DNA of 64,000 nucleotides from Ptychodera flava (GCF_041260155.1 NC_091932.1:30488338-30552337), one strand, 5' to 3'. Counted from the stretch's first letter, positions 33,239 through 47,228 are shown. Numbers and translations: made by a program. The notes: generated from the letters alone by a model not told the origin.

Positions 33239-36200
33239 ATGGCTGAAAGAACCGGTGAGTACCATCAAGGTCATATTTGGAAAAAATAAAAATAACTAAG
33301 TGTTTGTTTCATTACGCAAATAATTCTAAACGGCGCCCTAGGTATCTCTGTTAATGGTAAATATTTATATCCATCCGTGTTTCTGTTGTGGCCGAGCGGA
33401 AAAAGGACGAATAGCTCTCTCTTCGGGTAAAAATCATTTCACAGAAGTTTGTCAATTTACTGCTGAAGTGTAAGATCACTACTTGTATAAAGCCACTACA
33501 ACCCGTCTACCTGATGTGGCCACACTCTTGGAAGGCAAATAAATCAAAACTTTCTTTCATCCACCACAGATTATGAGTACATCGTCGTCGGCGCTGGCCC
33601 TGCCGGTGTACAGATGGCCTACTACATGGAGAAGAGCAAGATGGATTATTTGGTAGTTGAGAGAGCAGACGGACCTGGTTCCTTCTATCGCAAATATCCC
33701 CGCCATCGTAATCTAATCTCAATAAACAAGAAGTACAACGTCTTCCCTGAGCCTGAGTTCAACATGCGCCACGACTGGAACTCCTTGCTGTGTGACGAAG
33801 AAGACCCTCTCCTCTTCACCGATTATTCTGAAGATCTCTTTCCAAATGCCGGGCTCCTTGTAAAGTAAGTATATGTCTGTGAAAAGTGGGCATATGTGCA
33901 GGAAAAGGGTCTAATAATTTCTGTCACTCTATCAAATTTTTTCCAGATTTTCTAACAAGTCACAATGTCTTGTCTCCTCAATACGGACGGTCCCACTCCC
34001 TTTACGTAGACAAAAGTACTGGAAGACATTATTCAGCTTGTACGCTTTTTAGCTAATTGAGCTACAGTCAAGGGTTTAGAAGCTCAAGACGCTGCTAACT
34101 CCAAACCTTTCCTATGACAATGTTCAAGGTGTCGACTCGTGTAAGCTTGATCGAAATCCAGTAATGCAAAATTGCATTCAGCTAATTCAAATGACTGGAT
34201 AAAACCAGTCCTCGAACGCGGGACAATTGATATTTCAACGTATGAAAAATTTTAATCTTTGTTTACAGTGCAATCCAAGACGTATTTTCAGTGACGTAGC
34301 TCTCTCTCTTTCTCTCTCATAATGTATGACTTCTTTGGCACGTCCATGCTTAAACATAAATGTTAAGTCCATGCTTAAACATAAATGTTAATTTTCTTCC
34401 AGATACATCGAAGACTTCTGCAAGAAGTACAAGACCAACATTCGTTACAACACCAACATCACCAACGTTCACAGAGACGAGAAAAGCGATGGTCACAAGT
34501 CCAGATCCAGATTCACATTGACGGATGAGAAGGGTACAACATTCACGTGTCGTGTTCTCATGATCGGTACCGGTCCCATTGTGCCTCACGAACCCAAGAT
34601 TCCCGGCGTTGAACTCATCGACTCCTACCAAGAACATTCCCTGGACCTGGAAGAATACAAAAACAAGAAAGTGTGCATTCTTGGAGGCGGAAACAGCGCT
34701 TTTGAGGTGCGTACTGGAATGAAATATTATTTCTAATGTAATTATTCGCTTTTTGCTGTTCTGTCTATCATAACTAAATGTATACACAGAAGTGACATGA
34801 GAAAGTATTTCTTTTCATTGCTTGTAGGTTGCAGACCATCTGGCTGGTTCTGCTGGTTTGATTCATATGTTCAACAGACATCCCGTCAAGTTCGCCTGGG
34901 ACACTCACTTCGTCGGTCATCTCCGAGCCGTCAACAACAACGTCCTCGACATGTACCATCTCAAGTCACTCCACGCCCTGCGTCAATGTGAAGCCACGAG
35001 AATCTGGAAGACTGAAGACGGCAAATTCAGCATCGAATACGACATGCACCTTCCCAACTGGGATCCACCAGGCACTGGCCGCTTCGTCACCAGTGGATAC
35101 GACAAAATCATCTCCTGCACCGGCTGGAAGTTCCTCAATATTGCCATGTTTGACGATTCGTGTAGTCCAGTGTGTATTTTTGTCTTTTTCACTACCTTTT
35201 ATGAATTAGAATTCATTCACTTGAATAACATAAAAACAATCAAATCCTTTCTTACAGTTATCTAACCATCTTCATTGTATTTTTTTCTTCCAGAGATGCA
35301 CACAGAAGACAAATATCCACTTCTCGATGAACACTGGCAGTCGACAGTTCCTGACATGTACGTGATTGGTACAGCCATGCAGGCCCGTGACAGACGAGCT
35401 GCCTCCGGTTTCATCCATGGCTTCCGGTACAACGTGCGCACTCTCACCAACATGCTTCAGAACACGTACAATAGTAAAGAACTGAACAAACAAATCTTCA
35501 GTCCCATCGACCAAGAAGAGATTTGCAACTTTGTTGTCAGTAAATAGTAACAACTGCATTCCTTCTATTTTCACGCTGATTATCTTTAGACAGTATTACG
35601 AAATTCACAATGAAGTCCACCTGTTACCTGAAATGAAAAAAGTCATCAACAAAACAAACAACTTTTACTAGACTAAATGGCAAATGACCCTGTCATGCAT
35701 TTATCAGTTGGATGATCGCTCTAAACTCAAGTAAAACAAACAAACAAAATGGTCGAACGCGTCCTCTGATTGATATCTAGACCATTCCTAACTATACTAT
35801 TATTTTTTCTCATTTCAGAACACATCAGCGTCGTTTCGGGTCTCTACCAAATGGGTCAGGGCTTCCTCTGTGACGTGATGCTCATTAAGAAAGATGGCGA
35901 CGCCAAGACAGACGCGCCCACCGCCGGCAGGGTGGAATACTTGCGTGAGCTTCCGCAGGCCTGGGTCAAAAAGCAAGACTGGTTCATGGATGCTAAGATG
36001 GCCATTATTATCACAATTGAAGACACCATCAGCAAGTAAGTTTATTCGTAATGTGTTCAATCTGCTATATTTATTTACCAGAAGATCTATTTAGGAGGAA
36101 ATATACACGTAGTATAGTGGCCCTAATTTTTGTTACACCCGGCGAAATTAAACTGTCTTTACTTTTGTAGAAATCATATGCAAGATATTCTGACTCGTTT

Positions 36201-37413
36201 TAACGTCTATAGGTTGAAGAGAAACTTTATAATAACTATGCCTCACTATAAGCTACGTCATCCAAATGGCATGAAATATTATCATTAATATTTTCTTAAC
36301 ATTTTTTTTTACAGATATCCAACCTTGAGCGCCACGGAGTTTTTCACTCCAGGTGATGCCAACGCGTCCAACTGCAAATGCTCACCTTTCCCACAGGGGG
36401 TGTTCCGGGTCTATAAGAACGGCAAGATGGCGGAAGAGCTGTATATCGGCGGGTCACTAGTGCGTGCGGACACGCGAAACTTCGACGGTGATACCAACCC
36501 TGAGAGATACGTCAACAAAGTCAAGAATCTATTCTTCCGCCATGTAAGTAGAAATATGTGCACAGATATGAAATACTTGTTATCCGAACACTTACAAAAA
36601 AAAAAACCAGGTAGAACGCTCCTCTTTGACAGAAATTCGTCGGACTCTCAAATTCGACATTTTTTTTCTGATCTACCACTTGTGATGGTTCATTTTTAAG
36701 TTTTGAAGAAAGTACGTTTCACCGTTTCTTTTCGATATCCAAATTTATTCCTTTAGGTTTAACATAGCGCGGTCATTTTGAGTTTCAAATATCTCAAATT
36801 AAAAGTTTACGTTATTTGTTTAGCTTATTCAAAACTTTGCACACTTTTTATTGTTGATGTGGCAAATTTTTGGGTTTTCAGTGCCGATGGGCATACTAAA
36901 TACCTTCACAGGTGACAGAAACTGACTTGAGCTCATGTTATTGCGATCGTTAATCTGTGTTTGCACTATTTTATACTGTTTTGTTCAACATTTTTTGCAA
37001 AGTAAATGTATTCAGCGTTCATAAACTTATACTAATTCTGAAAACAATTAAGCGATATTGTCCATGTCTTAACTAGCGCATCACTTGAAAAAATATTTTT
37101 CCTTAAATTTAATGCACGAAGTGAAATCCTTGTGTAACGCTTTGACCATGTGGCCTTACACATACAGTAAAGCAGCTAGTAAGTATGTATATTGATTTCC
37201 ATATCTGTCCATTTTTCGTAGACTGGGATCGGAAAGGATGGGTTCTACGAACAGCTGTTCTCGCCTGACATGTGGCCAAAGGTCTACCGTCCATGGACGC
37301 AGGAAGAAATCGCCGAGCAGACAAAGAAAGAGGTGGAAAAATTGAAGAAAGCTCAGCAATTCGAGTGCAGTATTTCTATTCTCAGACCCAAAGTTGACGT
37401 CAGCGACATATGA
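33239..37413 (+). CDS. FOXRED2-like FAD-dependent oxidoreductase (gene B)
   Basis: Eight coding exons: 33239-33254, 33570-33864, 34403-34706, 34828-35169, 35296-35539, 35819-36035, 36315-36543, 37222-37413; 1839 nt, 612 aa, frame kept throughout. FAD motif GAGPAG at 13-18, then SFYRKYPRHR, LISINKK, RHDWNSLL, GGGNSAFE (198-205) and SGFIHGFRYNVR, as in gene A and FOXRED2. The N-terminus MAERTDYEY has no signal peptide and the C-terminus ends VDVSDI, so cytosolic location is inferred. Intron 4 uses donor GTGTGT and an acceptor two bases further on than gene A's, moving the phase by one on both sides without breaking the frame. Relative to A and C it lacks one Val in SLVVRAD (B reads SLVRAD). Intron set equals gene A minus one intron. 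Confidence 0.92.
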
Positions 37414-37584
37414 TATTAAAAACGGACTTATGCCAGAATCGTATTTTACTATTTTTTTCTATAAAGATGAAAATCGGCCATATTTCGACTGGCTGCATTT
37501 TTTGCATTTTAACTTGTTGCACGCTGATGAAAAGCTCACTGTAAAACAGAATGACCGTTGACAACATAGAAGATTTGGTTTTTA

Positions 37585-37590
37585 AATAAA
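37585..37590 (+). terminator. Polyadenylation signal of gene B
   Basis: AATAAA 172 bp after the stop, in the context GGTTTTTAAATAAAAAA, which is also found after gene C. Confidence 0.7.
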
Positions 37591-37599
37591 AAAGTTCTT

Positions 37600-39235
37600 A
37601 AATTGCAATTACCTGCGTAAATAGCATTCCTTTCAGTAATAATTTTAAACAACGTTACGTTATACCTCACAATGCCACTGTTTCAACTGTTCTTTTTATC
37701 ATGTCACGTTCATTTAATATAAGTCGCCAAATCCACACCGATCATGCAATAACTCTATATCAATAACTTTTGGTACATTTCTAAAATATTTAAACCGTTT
37801 AGCCAGACCGCAAATTAAAATTTACCTACGAAAACATGTTTCCAATTGAAGCACTATCATTACTATACATGTGCCACAGTACCTCTACTCACCAATCTAG
37901 TAACTGCTCCTCTCTCTGTTCCCAATCGCGCTGCGGGTACAAACATTACTTACACACAATCATATTATCCCTAAGGTTGATCAACATCATTGTGCCACTT
38001 GTATGAAAAATATCTTCATTTATCAACATTACGAGCAAGCACTGCGATATTAACTAAAGCGATCAAGCACCAAAACAAAAACGAACTACATATTGCACGC
38101 TTAGATCGGTACATGTATGCATGGCGGGCTCCTCCTTGTGTATGCAATGTATACATCATGTTGCCCGACAACCCCTATCAAGCTGGACAAGAAAGTTGGA
38201 CAGCACTATATTTTTAGAGGTCCTCGATGCAGATCAGGATGCTAATTTAGTTACTCCTCACATATTCGAAATAATAGAAACACTATTGTAACAAAAACTT
38301 TTCAATATTGGGGTGAGGAACCTCAAGGGTCTTTCACATTTTTATACATGAACATTCCTCCCTTTTTAAATCTCTTTGGATTCAAAAATACATTGAACTC
38401 GTTGATACATTGAAGTGACTGCAAGCGTTTGACACTAACACTTCAACCATAGGCCCTACACCGAAGTGCGCTCTGTTCTTAAAACGGTTCCCGGGTAAAC
38501 AAAAGACACAAACAAAAAATTATTCCAAAATCATTATTTCCGAAACAAAAAGCATCAAAAATAAGAGTCTCACCAATCGTAAAATATCTTAGAGTTAGTA
38601 TTACTTGAGTTAAGTATGCTGAGTCGGAATTGATTCAAACATGGAAGGGAGGGTAAAACATCGTGACCTAGAACCAATTGATTTGCAACCTGCTCGATCA
38701 AAGTTTCAAAATGGCGTCGTGACAAACTGAGATTCCGAGACATCGAAAGAATTAATTTCGAGTAATACTAGAATAAAAACAAAGTGTAGAAAACAAAATT
38801 TTATGAAGATATACACCTAGCAAGCCATATTTTAAGGGAAATTTTACTGGTAAATGGGCAATTTTCGCTGTTTAAAAACCGCATGGCCGATCTATGGCTG
38901 CCACCATCTTGATTTTGAAAACGACTGCATCTTCGAAAACTCTGACGTTTATACTCACTAAGGACAGAGTAAACGTCACAAAAAAACAGATGCTAACGAT
39001 TTTCTAACCACATGTCTGATTGATTGCACCAAAGTCATTTCGATTTTGCGTGTTTCTGCAAATGAAAGACTTTTGTACCACAAGCTGCCTCTTCCTACAT
39101 AGCGAGGTCAAATTTGGAGGGCGAAAATTCAATGGAAAACAAGGAAAATCGTGGACGAAAATCTAAAAAAGAATCAGGTAGGGGCAGCCACGTTAGTCAG
39201 AATTTTGACTGCGTATTAATGAGCACAGCTACCTG
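37600..39235. other. No gene seen
   Basis: AT-rich flank of gene B. No domain-bearing frame or clear repeat recognised. Confidence 0.45.
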
Positions 39236-39965
39236 ACAAGTGCATGTGATCAGCAGATCTGTATAATGGCAATGTTGTCAGTTGTTCATAATGGGTGTTT
39301 AAAATGGCGTATGGTAGCTCATGATTCTAAATCACAGGTCGTTCATTTTAGACAAACTCATATACAACGTAGTACTTTTCAATTTTGCCTCAGAAACAAA
39401 GTTCTTACATATACAGATAAATATAAGTACCTTGGGGTTATTTTTTCATGAGCACTTGAATTTTGACTTTACTGCGTCTACACTTGCTGACTCTGCTGGA
39501 AGAGCCCTGGGTGCCATAATGTCTAAATTTTCCCTCCTTAAAGACATGGGGTTTGCTACATACTCGCATTTATTTAATGTAGTTGTTGTTCCATTATGGA
39601 TTATTGTAGTGGAGTATGGGGCTTTAAGAAATTCAGATGCTGCGATTCAGTCCAAAGTAGAGCGATTCGTTTCTACCTTGGGTTAATCGCTTTGCTCCCA
39701 TTCACGCCATTACTGGAGATACGGGATGGGCCTCTTCACGGGAGAGACGGAAGTTGAATATGATAAGAATGTGGAACAGGTTACTTATGATGCCTGATAA
39801 CAGGCTCACGAAGAAAGTGTTCATTTGGGATCGTAACATTAATAATAATAACTGGTCCTCAGAGGTTTATGATGTGTTCAATGAATTAGGAAGGGCTGAC
39901 ATATTTGATTCTGTCGTATCATGTAATTTGTCTAAGGTAAAGGACCTATCATATAATCACACTGA

Positions 39966-41579
39966 ACGGGAACGGGCCAGCTCTGTACACAGCAAACCCC
40001 ATCGTCCGCTCGCATGGCTCGTTAGCCAGACAGCAGTCTTCCACTAACCACGCCGTGCGGGATACCCCCACTGTTTTGCGTTTTGAGTTTGAGTTTGAGT
40101 TTGATGGAATTAGAAAATCAGGCGGACCAATCAGAGCACGCGTTACACTCAAGAGAAAACCACGCCTACCTTCCAAACGCCGACCACCGCACTGTTTGTG
40201 CACAGCTTTTCTCTCGATTTACTTACTGGTTTACTAGACTTGGTTCAAGTGCGTGATTGTGAGCATGTGAGTTGTGTGAACGTCTGGAATGCAATGATAT
40301 ATGTTCTGTTTTCATGTGAAATGTGTGACTGTGAGTAGGATTATGTGAACGCGTTGAGTGGGGTGAACGCGATACAGGGGAGTTTTACCCGGCACAAACT
40401 AACTCACTACTGTATATAGCTGCACAGACTAAATAAAAACGCGTTCGATCGCTACCAAATTTTACACGAGGAACTTTTACAAATCATTTTATTTTTTTGA
40501 ACGACTTGAACCAAGTCTCTGGTTTACCTTCGTCCTGTGACACCCTAATGGCTCAAACGGAGATTTAGGAGTGGGAAGGCAATCTTGCCCGAGTTTAATA
40601 CAGGATTTGATTGTCATGCATGGAAATCTTACTGCGTGGTGGGGATAAAGTTACGGGCGATTTTCTCGTCATTCAGAGAGGTGGCGAAAAGTTCCGTTTC
40701 AGTGATCGTGGGTTACGAAATGTATGGCAACGCTTTGTATCGTGTGAAGCGTTAGATATCTCCCAAAGAAAAAAAATCGACGAATAAATATGGCGATAGT
40801 GCAGAAGATGACTTTGAAAAAACTGACGCTTGTAGTCAATGAAAAATTCACCGATGAGTATATTGCTTGCTGTGATGAATAGGTCAATTTTTTTTGAACA
40901 ACACCCAAACAAAATCCGGTTCTTTGATTTCCAGTTCTAGCATATTTCACAAAGTCCTAGTCCATGTTTTCGAGCCATGCTTCTAGTTGTTTCTCCCGCG
41001 GCGTGTCGATGTTCTGTTCTGGTAAATCCTGTTCATCGTCTCACAATGTTTACAATGTTCCAAAGATATGAACAACAGAATAGCTGCCGGCCGCGCCAGT
41101 TGACAGGACCACAATGTCTGAACAACGTCTGAGTAATGGGTTTATCGTGAAATTTTGAGGTCAAAATTGGAGGAGTGGTTTAACAGATTTACTTCGGCGG
41201 GTAGAACTTTTCTATTTCGCGCTGCGATCTTTTGAGTTTGGCGGGTTGATGTTTTCACATTACAAGTTGAGCGACAGCTGGGAATATCTTGTGGTAAGAC
41301 ATGCTGGCAGCTGGGCCAATTTGTTTTGACGTTTTGAACACATCAGTGATTTCAGCAGTAGATTTCAGTAGCATGAAATGTAAACAGCGACCACAAATAC
41401 TTGTAAATGTAACACCAAGAAAAAAGTGGGAAAAGACCTATACTATACTGCATTGGTAGTACCGATTATCTGATTGCTTATTTACTGGTCACATACAGTC
41501 GTGTGGTGGTGCTTTAAGAAACACGATCTAAGGGGTCTGTCAGCCAAGGTCTGATTTCGGGATGCATCCAGCTGCCCGG
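39966..41579. other. Insertion of unknown class inside the LINE
   Basis: This 1.6-kb stretch separates two LINE pieces that should be only a few codons apart. It contains the small foldback at 40235-40518. GAGTTTGAGTTTGAG repeats occur at 40.08 kb. Terminal repeats of the insert and a target duplication were not resolved, so more than one event is possible. Confidence 0.5.
40235..40518. mobile_element. MITE with 15-bp TIRs and 9-bp target duplication
   Basis: AGACTTGGTTCAAGT at 40236-40250 is perfectly inverted at 40504-40518. The perfect direct repeat CTGGTTTAC flanks it at 40226-40234 and 40519-40527. The left end reads TAGACTTGG, like other elements here. No coding capacity. A 9-bp duplication suggests Mutator-like mobilisation (inference). 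Confidence 0.85.
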
Positions 41580-41689
41580 AGCAGAGACCTTGGCAAGCAA
41601 AGATGAGCAAACCCAAGCTACGTACATACGTAACTTTTAAAGAGACCTATGGCCCTGAAGAGTACCTAAGGTAAATCTATATGGTACGT

Positions 41690-42470
41690 TCAGATTGACG
41701 ACTTTGCGTCGGCCCAGGTCCGGACCTGGGCCGGGGCCGACGTAAAAAAACAATGTGGACAAGCTGAGTCGGCCCTGGGCCGACTCAGGTTTGGTCTCCG
41801 GTATAGAGGGGGGTGGGGGGGGGGGGGGGGGGGTTCAGGGCCGACTCAGGGCCGACGCAAATTTGGTCCGACGCAAATCGCCAGTGTGGACACGTTACGT
41901 CGGCCCTGGTCCCAGTTGACCAGGCCTCCGCTATGGATCGAAGTTGAACTAGTCGCCCTATTCACACAAAACAAACGACGTTTGAAACTAAAGTTTACAC
42001 CTATCGAAAGTTTTGAATCCAGTCTTTACATTTTAATATCATCCCATGTACGCTGAACTTCCCACCAACCTTTGTTCCGCAAACGAGACCATGTCATTGG
42101 ATTCCACAGTGCACGTAATAGACTAGAGAGGCATGTCAAAAATGCCGCGCACTGGTTATTTCTCCACCGCGGTCTTATATATACCATATGCTCATCCAAT
42201 AAATAGTGAAGATCTCTCCGATGATTAAAAGGGTGAGTGGTAGTCATATTTGCCCTTCTTGTGCGTAAAAACACAGGAAAATCATGAACAGTAGAAACAG
42301 CGTGCCATATTCAAATGCGCCATTTTGAACTTTGACAGGTCAGAGGTCACAAAGGAAGGTAAAGTTACGTCGGCCCCTAATTCTGGTACCGGTAGGTGTG
42401 GACACGGACCAAATTTAATCCCAAAAGGACAATTATTTTGCGTCGGCCCAAATTTCAGTTGGGTTGCAAT
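41690..42470. mobile_element. Non-autonomous DNA transposon inserted in the LINE
   Basis: The ends carry short inverted repeats, GTTCAGATTG on the left and CAATGTGAAC on the right, and both sides hold GCGTCGGCCC blocks. TATATG occurs at both junctions (left ATCTATATG, right GATATATG), fitting a 6-8 bp target duplication; removing the insert rejoins the LINE frame between EEYLR and ICRSQRS. Internal GTCGGCCCTGGG-type subrepeats are frequent. No transposase domain was recognised. The exact ends are uncertain by a few bases. Confidence 0.65.
41807..41833. repeat. Poly-G tract
   Basis: Two G runs separated by one T, the longer about 19 bases. It could form G-quadruplex structure and is prone to sequencing length error. 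Confidence 0.9.
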
Positions 42471-42966
42471 GTGAACAAGATATATGTCGGAGCCAAAGGT
42501 CTCTCATTGCTCAGTTGAGATCAGGTACCCTCCCCTTGCGTATTGGAAACGGTAGATTTCAAGACCTAGACGTAGAAGGTAGAATTTGTGAATTTTGTGA
42601 TTTGCATACCCCAGAAACGGAAACGCATATTCAGTTTTACTGTAAGGCATGACCATCATCGTAGAATATTATATGACAAAATTATAGAAAAATTACCAAA
42701 CTTCAGTGACTTATCAGACCCTGAAAAGTTAAATTCTTATTTACAAATTGTTGTAGAACGTTAGCACGCTTATACTGTCAGGAAAACTTTTTTATATCAC
42801 CAGTGCTAATTTATTGTACTTTACTGCCTTGAAGTGACCTGTAAGCCCGTGTGGGCTGGTTGCACGTATTGTATTTTTACAGTTTGCATTTTGTATTTTG
42901 TCTTAGTTGCAGCGGAGAGCTGCAAATGCAAATGTCATTATAAAAATATCCATACCATACCATATA

Positions 42967-43385
42967 ATGGCAAGCTTGGACATTGGAAGACGAAACATCG
43001 AACGTTGAAGTTATTTGCACGACTTCACTTTTAAATCTCTGACTCTGTACTTCTGTGATGGCGTTTTAGTCGTGAAATGACGATTATCTTCTGACAGATT
43101 ATCCGTCCTTTCGCATGTACAGCAGTGACTCATAAATAATTGAATTTTTTGTGTTTCATTTAATGTCGACATACTAAGGATGTTTGGTTCGGGGAACCAT
43201 GGAGGTAAAATTACTCCATGGGCAAACGAAATCTAATTCGAAAGTAGCTCCAAGTTGGAAATAAATTCATAACTGCAATCACGGTACTATCACTAACAAA
43301 TGACAGCCATGCTTACAATAGCCCATAACCGGACCCTTTTTTCGTGAGCAGCGCAGCCATCGTTGGGTATGGGGCAGGGGACAAG
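42967..43385 (-). repeat. R3 repeat, copy 1 (minus)
   Basis: The reverse complement matches 48898-49340 and 60890-61385 in block order: a GTCCCCTGCCCC-like end, GCTGCGCTGCTCACGAAAAAAGG, CTATTGTAAGCATGGCTGTCA, TTTATTTCCAACTTGGAGCT, ATAATCGTCATTTCACGAC and an AACGTTCGA block. Non-coding; probably a non-autonomous DNA element. Confidence 0.75.
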
Positions 43386-43521
43386 GGGCCGTTCGATTAC
43401 GACGATCATGATAGCGATCGACAATCACGGTCATGATTGCGCGTTCGAATATCCTCGATGACAATCAGGAATGACAATCACGACAATCACGCTCTGGGGC
43501 GTGATTGTTGTGATTACAGGA

Positions 43522-44970
<1,449 letters not shown>

Positions 44971-45047
44971 AAACTCCCTTCAACTGAAAATTTTAATACA
45001 TTTTAAATTTTAACTTCTTTCTTCTTTGTTATGAGTAGGCAAGAGGC

Positions 45048-45127
45048 TAGACTGGAAGATCCGTCGCTCGAGGGCGCTCTCTACGCTCCACAGGGGAGTG
45101 TCCTCGAGCGACGGATCTTTCAGTCTA
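45048..45127. mobile_element. 80-bp inverted-repeat element, 9-bp target duplication
   Basis: Left end TAGACTGGAAGATCCGTCGC and right end GCGACGGATCTTTCAGTCTA form inverted repeats, continued by CTCGAGG. A perfect 9-bp repeat GCAAGAGGC flanks it (45039-45047, 45128-45136). It is a deletion relative of 45923-46138, with which it shares CGCTCTCTACGC. Confidence 0.88.
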
Positions 45128-45292
45128 GCAAGAGGCCTACGTCACGGTGATTTCATGAAACATAATTCCGAGCAGGAAAAATATATCAGAGGAAAGGATC
45201 ACTGAGAAAAGGAGATTTTCGTATTTTAATCCATGAAATGCTTTTATCGTCGGAATTTAATATTCAATTGTGTTCATGTGACTCAAAGTTAA

Positions 45293-45556
45293 TTAAAGGG
45301 GTAAAGTAAAGGGGTAAAGGGGTAAAGTCGTCGGAACTGCGCTCAGAGGGCATATTGCACTCATACGACCAATGCAAATACTGTATCCAAGGTACGATGG
45401 TGATTGATGAAAGTTAAAACATGTCTGTCATAATCTACATCGTGTTATTTAAATGTTGCAGTTATGATGATGAGGTGCTAGATATCTTGCTCGAAATACA
45501 TCGTTTGTGAACAAGAAACTGACACAGGCGCAGTTCCAACGACTGTTTCCCTCTAA
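45293..45556. mobile_element. MITE with TTAA end, longer relative of 5959-6140
   Basis: The left end TTAAAGGGG with several GGGGTAAA repeats leads to AGTCGTCGGAACTGC; the right end GCAGTTCCAACGACTGTTTCC mirrors it. The block GTGATTGATGAAAGTTAAAA is shared with the copy at 5959. About 80 bp more of internal sequence is present here than in that copy. Confidence 0.78.
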
Positions 45557-45922
45557 AATATTCCGGGATAGAAAACAAGTCAGTACGGTGTATCTCCTAT
45601 TAATTGATGTTTTGTAACACGTAGTATTTCAATTTTTTGTAAACGTTACAATGTCAATGAAAATCGACTTACTTAGTTCTAAAAGGTGTATTAAATTGTT
45701 TGTTTTCGTACAATACTACTGATAGTTGTTGAATATGTGAAGTTTTGAAGACGGAACAGTGTGATTGCTAAAACTCTGGTAGACAAAAGAAAGATAATCT
45801 TTATAACGTGTGCGATTAACTTCGTTGTTTAGCCACTTAATAGTATTTTATTTGACACTTATGACAAACAACAGAGTGCCGTCAATTCTGCATCACCAAA
45901 TTTAGAATTCATTTCCCTCTCG

Positions 45923-46138
45923 TAGACTGAAAGATCCGTCGCTCGAGGGCGCTCTCTACGCCTCCCCTAGTAAGAAGACGGGGAGCAAGTTGCTTTATAA
46001 TTTCGTTCACTTGCTCGACACATTCATAGTTGCATAGATTTGTTTTATTCACCACTTAGTTGGAATAAATTTCTTTTTTAAAATAAAAAAGGGGAGGTAA
46101 GCGTAGAGAGCGTCCTCTAGTGACGGATCTTTCAGTTA
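45923..46138. mobile_element. Inverted-repeat element, longer relative of 45048-45127
   Basis: The ends TAGACTGAAAGATCCGTCGC and TGACGGATCTTTCAGTTA are inverted over about 40 bp, continuing through GCGCTCTCTACGC and CTCCCC. The AT-rich centre is non-coding. No perfect target duplication was seen. Confidence 0.82.
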
Positions 46139-46850
46139 AATCCTCTATGTGAAAATAGAAGGGAAAAGAATACAGTCTACCTGGCATTCATTAGGTCGTT
46201 TATTAGGGACAAAATTGGTTGCCTGTAACACGTCGTTGAGAAGGATACATAGGTTTAGACACACAATATACTGTGAAATTTAGAAAGTTCAGGCGTAATT
46301 TGAAGGATTAAAATGAAAATAATTAGGGTCAGCGAGTGGTTTATGCCTAAAGAATTGCGTGTTTCCTGTAAAACACCTCCGAAAATTAGGGTTGGTGGTG
46401 GGCGAAATCATTTTCCCATTTTTGGAGGGAAAACCCCGAAAATAAAACCAAAACACTAAAATTAGAAAAATTTAGCAAAATTTGCCATAAGTTTTTGAAA
46501 ATGCGAAAAAAGTCTGCGGCAGTGGGATTTTCTAGAGTCGGTAGGTCGGATTACCGGACTTATTTTCTTTCTCACTTTTCTGCTGTAGGATCGGCCGGAT
46601 TACCAGTACCTCTTAAGGGCCTCCATGAATTTCAAATATGGTGGGTCTGTTTGTTGTTGTTTGTCGTTTGTTCGTGGGATACGAAGTGCGTCACATAAAA
46701 TCAATTTCGATAAGTTACTTCATTTCTACAAGAAAGCTGTCAGCCGATTTATTCATTTACAGATTCTTTGTATATATTTAAAGCACGGTTGTCGTCGCGC
46801 TGCGCTTGCTTGGGGTGCCCCTCCCCCTTTTTGCATGTTGTTTTGCAGCA

Positions 46851-47015
46851 CTAGTCGAACGCTCTGCATAAACATGCCCCGTTCTCTCCATTACATGCCT
46901 TAACCCCACTGCAATTGTAGCACCTAGGATCTGCAGTTGCTATCATATCAACTAGGGCTGCTTCAATTTCGCTCAGAACGAAACTGTCTTTGGCCATTTT
47001 GAAAACTGCTGTCAT
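46851..47015 (-). other. Small Cys-containing open frame, uncertain
   Basis: An ATG-to-TAG frame of 54 codons: it starts MTAVFKMAKDSFVLSE, continues with EAALVDMIATADPRC, and ends with five spaced cysteines. Composition looks protein-like, but I recognise no family. It lies downstream of the Harbinger transposase relic and could be part of that element. Confidence 0.2.
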
Positions 47016-47228
47016 CGCAGGGTTAGTGGATAATATTTAATGTTTATCAACAATCAGAGCGCGCGATCGCAGCGCGACGGCAAATGCGCTTTTATATGCA
47101 ATTCGTAAAATGTTAGCGATATTCTACACGGAAAAATAAATACTTTTTGATTTAAAATCAATTAACAAAATTGTCAGCCAATTAATTCATTTACATTTAC
47201 TTTAAAATTACTAAAAATGTGCATTGTT

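Larger units (their letters stand above)
39240..42966 (+). mobile_element. LINE fragment split by two insertions
   Basis: Three pieces of one ORF2 follow in the right order. Piece 1 (about 39240-39965): MLSVVHNGCLKWRM, DKYKYLGVIF, then NFDFTASTLADSAGRALGA in another frame, and RMWNRLLMMPDNRLTKKVF. Piece 2 (about 41580-41690): SKPKLRTYVTFKE and GPEEYLR. Piece 3 (about 42470-42966): ICRSQRSLIAQLRSGTLPL, RICEFC and THIQFYCKA, the C-terminal Cys/His knuckle, then a 3' UTR and a tail CATACCATACCATA. The gaps hold inserted DNA. The copy starts inside the reverse transcriptase, so it was 5'-truncated, and it carries frame changes. Confidence 0.78.

Noticed and set aside
40236-40250. tRNA-like B box (GGTTCAAGT) suggesting a SINE
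   Set aside because: It is part of a perfect 15-bp TIR with a 9-bp target duplication, and no A box was found.
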